From Rhizobiales bacterium UBA697 (GTDB lineage Bacteria; Pseudomonadota; Alphaproteobacteria; Rhizobiales; Ancalomicrobiaceae): a stretch of DNA of 6,432 nucleotides. Of the stretch, positions 1 through 5,358 are shown piece by piece. Positions within the stretch are counted from its first letter, which is position 1. Each line of letters begins with the position of its first letter. Below the pieces are notes generated by a model that was not told where the DNA came from, searched no databases, and saw nothing but the letters and a program-made list of their open reading frames with translations. A program made the position numbers and the translations under genes. The stretch covers positions 1-6,432 of the forward strand of contig DBMN01000264.1 of assembly GCA_002298965.1 (NCBI GenBank), in the 5' to 3' direction.

Positions 1-5
1 GCGGC

Positions 6-1127
6 TCAGTGCGCGGCGGTCGGGTGCTCGGCCGGGCGCAGACGATCGAGGAGGCGGGGCGGGCCGGCGAGGGCGAAGCGGCGTCCGAGGGCGTTGGCGG
101 GAACCTCGATCAGCCGCCACGTCACCGCCGCGACGGCGAGCGAGGTCGCAACGGCGCCGATTCCGACGGCCGCGAGCGCGAGCGGCGAGGCGAGGTGCAG
201 CTTGCCGGCGACCGACCAGGCGGCGCCGACGACGAACATGTGGGTCAGGTAGAGCGAGTAGGACCAGTCGCCGATCCGCTCGAGCACGCGGTTGCGGCCG
301 CGGCTCCAGGCTTCGACGTAGAGGCCGGTGGCGACGATCGCGGCGGCGGCGATGGTCATCGGCACCTGATCCCAGATCATCAGGATCTCGGGCATGGTGT
401 CGCCGTAGAGGACGGTCATCGCCGCCACGGCGAGGGTCGCCACCGCCGCGGCGGGCGAGAGATCGCCGTCGCGGATGCGGTCGAAGAGGCCGGAGCGATG
501 GGCGACGGCGAGCCAGACGCCGGCCATGAAGCCCAGGTGATTGACGTTCGCGTAGTGGGCGAAGAGGTCGGCGCGCGGCTCGACGACGAGCGAGAGGGCG
601 ACGAGCGGCACGAGCAGGGCCGTCACGATCACCGCCCGCTGCAGCCGGCTGCGGCACCAGAAGAGCAGGCCGATCAGCAGATAGAAGAACATCTCGTACT
701 GCAGCGACCAGCCGAGCTTGAGCAGCGGCCGCCAGTCGTTCACGCCGCCCGGCCGCGGCATCGGCACGAAGGCGAGCGAGTGGAGGAAGTAGTTCCAGTC
801 GGCGGGCGTCTGCTTGAAGGCCGAGGGCGCGACGATCGCCAGGGCGAAGACCGCGACGGTGCACACCCAGTAGAGCGGCACGATGCGCAGGATGCGCCGC
901 GCGGCGAAGCCGAAGGGCGCGAAGGGCCCGTCCGGCGTGACGTACATGATGACGAAGCCGCTGATGACGAAGAAGATGTCGACGCCGAACCGGCCGGTGA
1001 CGAAGGCGGCGTTGGGGATCTGCGTCAGCGGATGTTCGATCACGTGGGCGATCACCACGAGAAGCGCCGCGACGCCTCTCAGGATCTGGATCGAGCCGAG
1101 GCGCGACGTGTCGCTCGAGGTCTGCAT
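6..1127 (-). CDS. Acyltransferase 3 family integral membrane protein (OafA/YrhL-like)
   Basis: This 373-residue polytopic membrane protein belongs to the acyltransferase-3 family, whose members move acetyl or other acyl groups from the cytoplasm onto sugars of O-antigen, exopolysaccharide, peptidoglycan or small glycans. The family signature R-x10-H is present as R17 and H28 in helix 1 (RGVAALLVVIAH). It is followed by GRFGVDIFFVISGF (residues 45-58), RRILRIVPLYW (77-87), LGWSLQYEMFFYLL (138-151), GDWSYSLYLTH (286-296) and IEVPANALGRR (340-350), all typical family blocks. About ten hydrophobic segments are visible and the length is usual for a stand-alone member without the periplasmic SGNH domain. 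The start is the ATG at 1125-1127, preceded by a modest GGCAGG-type ribosome site. No glycan-biosynthesis gene is in the window, so the acceptor cannot be named. The family call is secure; the substrate is unknown. Confidence 0.93.
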   Translation of the reverse strand: MQTSSDTSRLGSIQILRGVAALLVVIAHVIEHPLTQIPNAAFVTGRFGVDIFFVISGFVIMYVTPDGPFAPFGFAARRILRIVPLYWVCTVAVFALAIVAPSAFKQTPADWNYFLHSLAFVPMPRPGGVNDWRPLLKLGWSLQYEMFFYLLIGLLFWCRSRLQRAVIVTALLVPLVALSLVVEPRADLFAHYANVNHLGFMAGVWLAVAHRSGLFDRIRDGDLSPAAAVATLAVAAMTVLYGDTMPEILMIWDQVPMTIAAAAIVATGLYVEAWSRGRNRVLERIGDWSYSLYLTHMFVVGAAWSVAGKLHLASPLALAAVGIGAVATSLAVAAVTWRLIEVPANALGRRFALAGPPRLLDRLRPAEHPTAAH

Positions 1128-1192
1128 GGCGAACCTGCCGATCGGGGCGGGCGAGAGGCGGGAACCCTCTCCGCACGGTTGTGGATCGCCGC

Positions 1193-1221
1193 AAGCTATG
1201 CTCGTGGTTCATGGTCTTCAA
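1193..1221 (-). promoter_or_regulatory. Possible promoter for the acyltransferase gene
   Basis: Read on the minus strand, TTGAAG (1216-1221) is followed after 17 bases by TAGCTT (1193-1198). This matches the sigma-70-type consensus at 4 of 6 and 3 of 6 positions and would give a leader of roughly 60 bases before the ATG at 1127. The spacing is ideal but the -10 match is weak, so this is only a candidate. Confidence 0.25.
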
Positions 1222-1327
1222 CGCAGGTCGTCGGAAACCCTTTCTTAACCTTACCGACCCTCGGTCGTGCCGATGCGGGCTCTGCGCGCGAGGCGGCCGG
1301 TGTCGTGCCGTCGGTGACGATTTTGGA

Positions 1328-1344
1328 CGCCGGCCCGGCCGGCG
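1328..1344. repeat. GC-rich 17-bp palindrome in the divergent region
   Basis: CGCCGGCC and GGCCGGCG form perfect 8-base arms around a single central C. The one-base centre makes a normal hairpin loop unlikely unless inner pairs open, so it could equally be a protein-binding palindrome or chance in GC-rich DNA. It lies about 130 bases before the peptidase start. Confidence 0.3.
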
Positions 1345-1412
1345 CGGCGTGGATGGCCGGGCGGCAACGCGTCGACGCTCGCGCGAAATCCTGTAATCTG
1401 CCGTCACGGCAC

Positions 1413-1451
1413 CGGGGGGAGCCGGGCGCGTCGGGTCGCGCCGCACCCCCG
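1413..1451 (+). promoter_or_regulatory. Possible two-part stem-loop in the peptidase 5' leader
   Basis: An outer stem CGGGGG (1413-1418) / CCCCCG (1446-1451) encloses an asymmetric internal loop and an inner stem GGCGCG (1425-1430) / CGCGCC (1437-1442) with the loop TCGGGT. The structure ends 9 bases before the GAGAGG ribosome site at 1461-1466. It could restrict ribosome access or stabilise the mRNA. The arms are visible in the sequence; the function is a guess. Confidence 0.3.
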
Positions 1452-1472
1452 CGTGCGAGCGAGAGGTGGGGC

Positions 1473-2816
1473 GTGACGGATTCCAACAAGTCTTTCTTCG
1501 GCAAGCGGGCCGGCGGCTATCGCTTCGTCAAGGCGGCGCCGGATGCGGCGGTCTATCGGTCGAGCCGGCGCTTCGACCTGCCGCCCAAGGTCGATCTCCG
1601 GCCACTGATGACGCCGGTCGAGAACCAGGGCAACCTCAATTCCTGCACCGCCAACGCCATCGCCGGCGCCTACGAATACCTGCTGAAGAAGCACCTTTCC
1701 CGGCCGCTCGACGTGTCGCGGCTGTTCATCTACTACAACGCCCGCTGGCGCGACGGCTCGCAGCACGAGGACGAGGGCTCGGTCATCCAGTACGGGATGG
1801 AGAGCCTGAAGAAATACGGCGCCTGTCCCGAGAACGTCTGGCCCTATCGCGAGACGGCAGTGCTGCAGAAGCCGCCGAAGACGACCTACGGCGAGGCGGC
1901 GCGCTTCAAGGCGCTCGACATGCAGCGCGTCGAGCTCGATCTCGACCAGTGGAAGAAGGCGCTGGCGGAAGGCTTCCCGATCGTCTTCGGCTGCGCGCTC
2001 TTCGACAGTTTCGACGACTGCACCGACAACGGCGGCGTCGTGCCGATGCCCAAGCCGAAGGAAGTCAAGCGCGGCGACCACAGCCTCCACGCGATGCTCT
2101 GCGTCGGCTATTCCGATGTCGACCAGGTCTTCGTGGTGCGCAACTCGTGGGGCTCGGACTGGGGCGTGAAGGGCTATTGCTACATGCCCTACGACTACCT
2201 GATGAGCGAGACGTTCAACGGCGGCGACTGCTGGATCCTGCGGTCGGCCGCCGCGGTGCCCAATCCGCAGGAGACCTGGGTGCTCGACGAGGGCTCGCTG
2301 ATCGAGGCCTTCGGCCGCGTCGCCGGCGACCTCGTCTCGGCCTTCGCCAAGGACGCCTATGCCGACCTCGAGAAGGCCTTCTTCGGCCACGACGAGGCCC
2401 CCGACTGGGACGAGAGCTCGGGCGAGGACTACCACGGCGAGGACGAGGACGACGCCGACTGGGTCGAGGACGACGAGGACTGGTCGGAAGACGACGCCGA
2501 GGACGAGGAAGAGGCGGAGGACGAAGAGTCCGAGGAGGAGGACGACTCCGAGGAGACGGACGAGGAGAGCGACGAGGACTCCGAGGAGGAAGAGGAGGAA
2601 GAAGAAGAGGACTCCGAGGAGGACGAGGAGGACGACGAATCCGAGGACGACGAGTCCGAAGAAGACGACGAGGACTCGGAAGACGAGGAAGAGTCGGAGG
2701 ACGAAGACGAGTCCGAGGACGAAGAGGAGTCGGACGAGGACGAGGACTCGGAAGACGAGGAAGAAGAGGAGGACGAGGAGTCCGACGAAGAGGAGGAAGA
2801 GGAAGAGGAAGAGTAG
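1473..2816 (+). CDS. Papain-like C1 family cysteine peptidase with hyperacidic C-terminal tail
   Basis: This 447-residue protein has a papain-fold (C1) peptidase core at about residues 35-260. Visible catalytic elements are Q52 (oxyanion hole) and C58 in NQGNLNSCTANAIAGAYEY, H206 in SLHAMLCVGY and N224 in VRNSWGSDWG, so the full active-site set appears intact. The nucleophile context SCTANA is the bacterial/viral type, not the CGSCWAF of secreted papain and cathepsins. No signal peptide or obvious inhibitory propeptide precedes the core; only about 40 residues do. From residue ~306 the protein becomes an Asp/Glu/Ser tail: the last 99 residues contain 85 D/E, 13 S and one T, there is no Lys or Arg after K301, and the chain ends in nine Glu. 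The GTG start at 1473 is chosen because GAGAGG (1461-1466) sits 6 bases upstream and homology-like sequence begins there; the open frame upstream overlaps the opposite gene. Location and substrate are unknown. Confidence 0.9.
   Translation: MTDSNKSFFGKRAGGYRFVKAAPDAAVYRSSRRFDLPPKVDLRPLMTPVENQGNLNSCTANAIAGAYEYLLKKHLSRPLDVSRLFIYYNARWRDGSQHEDEGSVIQYGMESLKKYGACPENVWPYRETAVLQKPPKTTYGEAARFKALDMQRVELDLDQWKKALAEGFPIVFGCALFDSFDDCTDNGGVVPMPKPKEVKRGDHSLHAMLCVGYSDVDQVFVVRNSWGSDWGVKGYCYMPYDYLMSETFNGGDCWILRSAAAVPNPQETWVLDEGSLIEAFGRVAGDLVSAFAKDAYADLEKAFFGHDEAPDWDESSGEDYHGEDEDDADWVEDDEDWSEDDAEDEEEAEDEESEEEDDSEETDEESDEDSEEEEEEEEEDSEEDEEDDESEDDESEEDDEDSEDEEESEDEDESEDEEESDEDEDSEDEEEEEDEESDEEEEEEEEE
2667..2764 (+). 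repeat. Exact 26-bp direct repeat inside the acidic tail
   Basis: The stretch 2667-2692 recurs without mismatch at 2739-2764, a 72-base offset equal to 24 codons, so both copies are in the same frame and encode DEDSEDEE. It points to growth of the tail by internal duplication or slippage. Confidence 0.85.
2793..2813 (+). repeat. GAGGAA hexamer run, 3.5 copies, before the stop codon
   Basis: Three full copies and one half copy of GAGGAA run up to the TAG stop at 2814-2816 and encode the last Glu residues. Because the unit is two codons long, gain or loss of a copy would change tail length without shifting the frame. Confidence 0.85.
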
Positions 2817-2830
2817 CCCTCGAAGTGCCC

Positions 2831-2856
2831 CGATGCGGCACATCCGTGCCGCTTCG
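2831..2856 (+). terminator. Strong hairpin after the peptidase gene, possible terminator
   Basis: GCGGCAC (2835-2841) and GTGCCGC (2846-2852) are perfect 7-base arms around ATCC, and the stem extends as CGA/TCG beyond one T-T mismatch. It begins 15 bases after the stop codon. There is no T tract downstream, so intrinsic termination would be inefficient; it may instead protect the mRNA 3' end. The upstream GTGCC (2825-2829) can pair with GGCAC (2837-2841) and would compete with this stem. Confidence 0.4.
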
Positions 2857-2938
2857 GCAGAGCCGTGGCGCCTCCGCGCGACCTGGCCTGACATTAATGG
2901 GGGTGGTCTGCCGTCTGTCTGGACTCTTACGTGAAAAT

Positions 2939-2951
2939 GCCGATTTTCGGC
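2939..2951. repeat. Small inverted repeat upstream of the exported protein gene
   Basis: GCCGA and TCGGC flank a TTT loop, 32 bases before the GTG start at 2983. It lies in the likely 5' leader or promoter region. No well-matched -35/-10 pair was found in 2817-2982, so its role is open. Confidence 0.3.
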
Positions 2952-2982
2952 CTCGGCAGCATGGTTTGCCGGGGGCTCGATC

Positions 2983-3891
2983 GTGACCAAGCGCATTCTT
3001 CTCGCCGCCGCCGCGGCGCTCCTGTCGGCGACTTCGGCGCAGGCGGCGGATCTCGGCAAGGCCGGGACGGCCGCTGCGCTGGCGCAGACCTTCCGCGCGG
3101 TCGACGGCTTCAACTGGAAGCTCGACGCGGTCGGCGGCGGCGCCGAGGGGCAGACCGGCGGGCTGTGGGGTGCGCGCGGTGCGGTCTCGCTGCCGATCGG
3201 CGAGCACTACGGCGTCCAGGTCGACGGACAGCTCGCCAGTTTCGGCGGGCGGGCGCTCGGCAGCTCGACCGTCCATTTCTTCCGCCGCGACCCCGGCCTC
3301 GGCCTTCTCGGGCTGATCGGCCAATACGGCCGCTGGGACAAGTACAACGGCATCGACATCGGTCGGGCCGGCGTCGAATTCGCCTGGTATGTCGGCCGCT
3401 TCACCGTCGAGGGCATGGCCGGCTGGGAGGGCGGCACGCGTCGCGACGTGGCCGATCCGGCGGGCACCACCACGCGCATCGACCTGCATTCGCGCGCCTT
3501 CGACAAGGTCCAGGTCGGCTGGTATGCGACCGACGACCTGAAGCTGACGCTCGGCCATCGCTGGTCCGGTGGGCGCCATGCCGGCATCGGCAGCGCCGAA
3601 TGGGCCTTCCCGATCGGCCAGGGTTATTCGGGTGCCGTCTTCGCGGAAGGCTCGCTCGGTGAGCGCGGCGACGGCGCGGTGATGGCCGGCGTGCGCGTCT
3701 ATTGGGGGGCGAAGGACAAGCCGCTGATCCGGCGCCATCGCGAGGACGATCCCGTCTATGCGCCCGGCATCGACGAGGCGATCAACGGCGGCTCGGTCGC
3801 GATCACCGCTGCCGCGCCCTCGGCGCCGCCGATCCCCTGTCTGGCGCCCAGGCAGATCGTCGACGGGGTCTGCGTCCTCGTACGCAACTGA
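2983..3891 (+). CDS. Exported beta-barrel-like protein, probably outer membrane
   Basis: This 302-residue protein starts with a clear Sec signal peptide: TKR, a hydrophobic Leu/Ala core, then a likely cut after SAQA at residue 21. Residues ~40-242 show short alternating hydrophobic/polar strands rich in Gly and aromatics (for example GVQVDGQLASF, RAGVEFAWYVGRF, KVQVGWYATDDLKLTLGHRW and AVMAGVRVYWG), as in small outer-membrane beta-barrels of alphaproteobacteria. A charged RRHREDDP segment (250-257) and a Pro/Ala linker (277-285) follow, then a short end with C286 and C297 in PCLAPRQIVDGVC, probably disulfide bonded. The GTG at 2983 is chosen because the signal peptide begins directly there and no other in-frame start lies close upstream; its ribosome site is weak (GGGGG at 2970-2975 region). 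It follows the peptidase by 166 bases. No specific function is recognised; porin-like or structural roles are both possible. Confidence 0.75.
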   Translation: MTKRILLAAAAALLSATSAQAADLGKAGTAAALAQTFRAVDGFNWKLDAVGGGAEGQTGGLWGARGAVSLPIGEHYGVQVDGQLASFGGRALGSSTVHFFRRDPGLGLLGLIGQYGRWDKYNGIDIGRAGVEFAWYVGRFTVEGMAGWEGGTRRDVADPAGTTTRIDLHSRAFDKVQVGWYATDDLKLTLGHRWSGGRHAGIGSAEWAFPIGQGYSGAVFAEGSLGERGDGAVMAGVRVYWGAKDKPLIRRHREDDPVYAPGIDEAINGGSVAITAAAPSAPPIPCLAPRQIVDGVCVLVRN

Positions 3892-3925
3892 GCAGGGCTT
3901 GCCGAGATACCGATTTCATCGTCGA

Positions 3926-3959
3926 GATGGATCGACAATGCGCCTTCCATCGCTATCTT
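3926..3959 (+). promoter_or_regulatory. Probable oxyR promoter with overlapping inverted repeat
   Basis: TCGACA (3932-3937, 5 of 6 to TTGACA) is separated by 16 bases from TATCTT (3954-3959, 4 of 6 to TATAAT), giving a leader of about 37 bases before the oxyR ATG. The inverted repeat GATGGA (3926-3931) / TCCATC (3946-3951), with centres 20 bp apart, lies across the -35 and spacer, where an autorepressing LysR-type regulator could bind. The E. coli-type four-element ATAG/CTAT OxyR site was not found, so operator function is inference. Confidence 0.4.
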
Positions 3960-4003
3960 CGATCGTACACGCGCCGTGACGGGCGCGCCGACGGGGCGAG
4001 ACG

Positions 4004-4921
4004 ATGAACCTGCGTGATCTGCAATACCTTCTGGCAGTGGCCGATCTCGGCCATTTCGGGCGTGCGGCCGAGGCCTGCCACGTGTCGCAGCCGACGCTGT
4101 CGGGGCAGATCCTCAAGCTCGAGGACGAACTCGGGGTCCGCATCTTCGAGCGCATCGGGCGATCGATCCGGCCGACCCCGGTCGGCGAGCAGATCCTCGC
4201 CCATGCGCGGCGCGCGATCTCGGCGGCCGACGACATCGTCGCGCTGGCGCGCGCCAGCCGAGATCCGCTCGCCGGTCCGCTCCGCCTCGGCGTCATCCCG
4301 ACGCTCGCGCCCTATCTGATGCCCTTCGTCCTGCCGATCGCGGCGGAGGCGCTGCCGGCGGCCCCCCTGATGCTCTACGAGGATCTGACGGCCAATCTCC
4401 TCGCGGCGCTGGCGGAAGGGCGGCTCGAGGCGGCGATCGTCGCCTCCGATCCGGAGGATCCGCGCCTCGCCTCGCATCTCCTCTTCGACGAGCCCTTCTG
4501 GGTGGTGCTGCCGCCCGGCCATCCGCTGGCGGCGAAGAAGGTGGTGGCGGCGGAGGATCTCGATCCGAAGTCGCTGCTGCTCCTCGCCGACGGCCATTGC
4601 CTGCGCGATCAGGCGCTGGAGTTCTGCGGCCATCCCGATCGCGGCGAGACGGCGGGGGCCGACATCCGCGCCACCTCGCTCGAGACGCTGCTGCATCTGA
4701 CGGCGGCGAACTACGGCATCACGCTGGTGCCGCGGCTGGCGGTCGGCAACGACATCGGCCTCGTCGGACGGCTCGAGACGCGGCCGCTCGAGGGCGACCA
4801 CCATTTCCGCCGGGTGCGGCTGATCCACCGGGTCAACACGCCGCGCCAACAGGCGCTGGCGCTGCTGGCGGCGATGATCCGCAAGGGCGTGCCGGAGGGC
4901 GTCGCCCGACTGGCGGCGTGA
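4004..4921 (+). CDS. oxyR: OxyR, LysR-type hydrogen peroxide sensor and regulator
   Basis: This 305-residue LysR-type regulator matches OxyR in length and key residues. The N-terminal winged helix-turn-helix covers residues ~1-60, with the recognition region in HFGRAAEACHVSQPTLSGQI (17-36). The C-terminal sensor domain carries the redox pair C199 and C208 in DGHCLRDQALEFC, at the same numbers as the E. coli protein, with H198, R201, D202 and T100 also kept. In OxyR, peroxide oxidises C199, which then forms a disulfide with C208 and changes the DNA-bound tetramer so that catalase and peroxiredoxin genes are induced. The ATG at 4004 has a good GGGGCGAG ribosome site at 3993-4000. No catalase, ahpC or similar target gene is next to it; instead a DUF2267 gene follows within 5 bases and is probably co-transcribed. 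Confidence 0.96.
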   Translation: MNLRDLQYLLAVADLGHFGRAAEACHVSQPTLSGQILKLEDELGVRIFERIGRSIRPTPVGEQILAHARRAISAADDIVALARASRDPLAGPLRLGVIPTLAPYLMPFVLPIAAEALPAAPLMLYEDLTANLLAALAEGRLEAAIVASDPEDPRLASHLLFDEPFWVVLPPGHPLAAKKVVAAEDLDPKSLLLLADGHCLRDQALEFCGHPDRGETAGADIRATSLETLLHLTAANYGITLVPRLAVGNDIGLVGRLETRPLEGDHHFRRVRLIHRVNTPRQQALALLAAMIRKGVPEGVARLAA

Positions 4922-4926
4922 CGACG

Positions 4927-5358
4927 ATGCCGATCCCGATGATCTACCAACACACCGGCGACGACTTCGAACGCTTCCTCGCCGATGCGAAGGCGCGGGC
5001 GGATCTGGTCACCCGCAATCAGACCTTCACCATGGTCGAGGCGGTGTTCCACGTCTTCCGCCGGCGGTTGACGCTCGAACAGGGGCTGCGCTTCGCCCTG
5101 CTGCTTCCGCCGGTGCTGCGGGCGCTCTTCATCGACGGATGGGCCGCCGAGGATGCGCCGCGGCCGTTCGGCGATCGGGAGACGCTGACGCGCGAAGTCC
5201 AGGCGTTTCGCGGCAATCACAACTTCGCGCCGGATACGGCGATCGCGGTCGTCGCGGCGGCGGTGCGCGCGGTGGTCGACGGCGACGACCTCGACGCCGT
5301 CTTGGCCGGTCTGCCGCCGGCGGCGCGGGACTTCTGGGCTACGGCGCCGCTCGGCTGA
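4927..5358 (+). CDS. DUF2267 domain protein downstream of oxyR
   Basis: This 143-residue protein, with no signal peptide or membrane segment, matches the DUF2267 pattern: two similar helical halves, each ending in an LP motif. The first half has MVEAVFHVFRRRLTLEQGL (36-54) then LLPPVLRALFIDGW (59-72). The second has FAPDTAIAVVAAAVRAVVD (100-118) then LAGLPPAARDFW (126-137). The family has no established biochemical function; it is common in alphaproteobacteria and actinobacteria. The ATG at 4927 lies 5 bases past the oxyR stop. An in-frame GTG at 4918, overlapping that stop as GTGA, would add three residues, and an ATG at 4939 is also possible; no strong ribosome site decides between them (GGCGG at 4912-4916). 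Translation is thus probably coupled to oxyR, suggesting shared regulation, perhaps by peroxide. Its 3' end overlaps the convergent pabB-pabC gene by 20 bases. Confidence 0.82.
   Translation: MPIPMIYQHTGDDFERFLADAKARADLVTRNQTFTMVEAVFHVFRRRLTLEQGLRFALLLPPVLRALFIDGWAAEDAPRPFGDRETLTREVQAFRGNHNFAPDTAIAVVAAAVRAVVDGDDLDAVLAGLPPAARDFWATAPLG

Larger units (their letters stand above)
1128..1472. promoter_or_regulatory. Divergent intergenic region between acyltransferase and C1 peptidase
   Basis: These 345 bases lie between two divergently transcribed genes and should carry both promoters. No convincing gene is seen; the open frames crossing it are extensions or shadows of neighbours. The segment around 1236-1256 (CTTTCTTAACCTTACC) is clearly richer in A and T than its surroundings and contains one TTAACC, resembling an alphaproteobacterial CtrA half-site, but no second half is found at the expected spacing. 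For the peptidase, TGTAAT at 1392-1397 resembles a -10 element (5 of 6 to TATAAT), but no good -35 stands 16-18 bases upstream. Confidence 0.5.
2388..2813 (+). repeat. Low-complexity acidic-tail coding tract (Asp/Glu/Ser codons)
   Basis: This part of the peptidase gene is built almost entirely from GAG, GAA, GAC, TCC and TCG codons. Recurring blocks encode ED, DSEE, SEDEEE and similar units. Purine-only runs occur at 2583-2611 (29 bases), 2757-2773 and 2787-2813 (27 bases). The reading frame is kept throughout, and the mix of synonymous codons argues that the tail is a maintained protein segment and not a simple one-unit microsatellite. Confidence 0.85.

Noticed and set aside
1245..1250. TTAACC as a CtrA binding site
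   Set aside because: Only one half-site is present; no TTAA partner at the 7-base spacing.
9..1472. Open plus-strand frame continuous with the peptidase, giving a 935-residue protein
   Set aside because: The upstream part lies antisense to the well-supported acyltransferase and has low-complexity Arg/Gly/Glu composition typical of GC-rich shadow frames; a ribosome site and peptidase-like sequence begin at 1473.
2583..2813. Polypurine tract as a perfect mirror repeat forming triplex DNA
   Set aside because: The longest run (2583-2611) is not an exact mirror when read backwards, so triplex formation is only a weak possibility.
2359..2934. Plus-strand Lys/Arg/Thr-rich 191-residue frame inside the peptidase tail, resembling a basic nucleic-acid-binding protein
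   Set aside because: It is the +1 frame of the acidic repeats (GAGGAC read as AGG/ACG); a basic shadow of an acidic tract is expected and the tail frame itself is continuous with a real domain.
1404..3113. 569-residue minus-strand open frame with a long Leu/Val/Phe-rich stretch that looks like membrane segments
   Set aside because: It is the reverse complement of the Asp/Glu codon tract (GAG/GAC read as CTC/GTC), runs through the peptidase gene and the start of the next gene, and matches no known family pattern.
2215..3738. 507-residue minus-strand and related Arg/Pro-rich frames over the acidic tail
   Set aside because: Composition is dictated by the opposite-strand repeat tract and codon bias; no domain or ribosome site supports them.
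3892..4003. Classical four-part OxyR binding site (ATAG/CTAT elements every 11 bases)
   Set aside because: Single ATAC and CTAT words occur, but they do not line up at 11-base steps.
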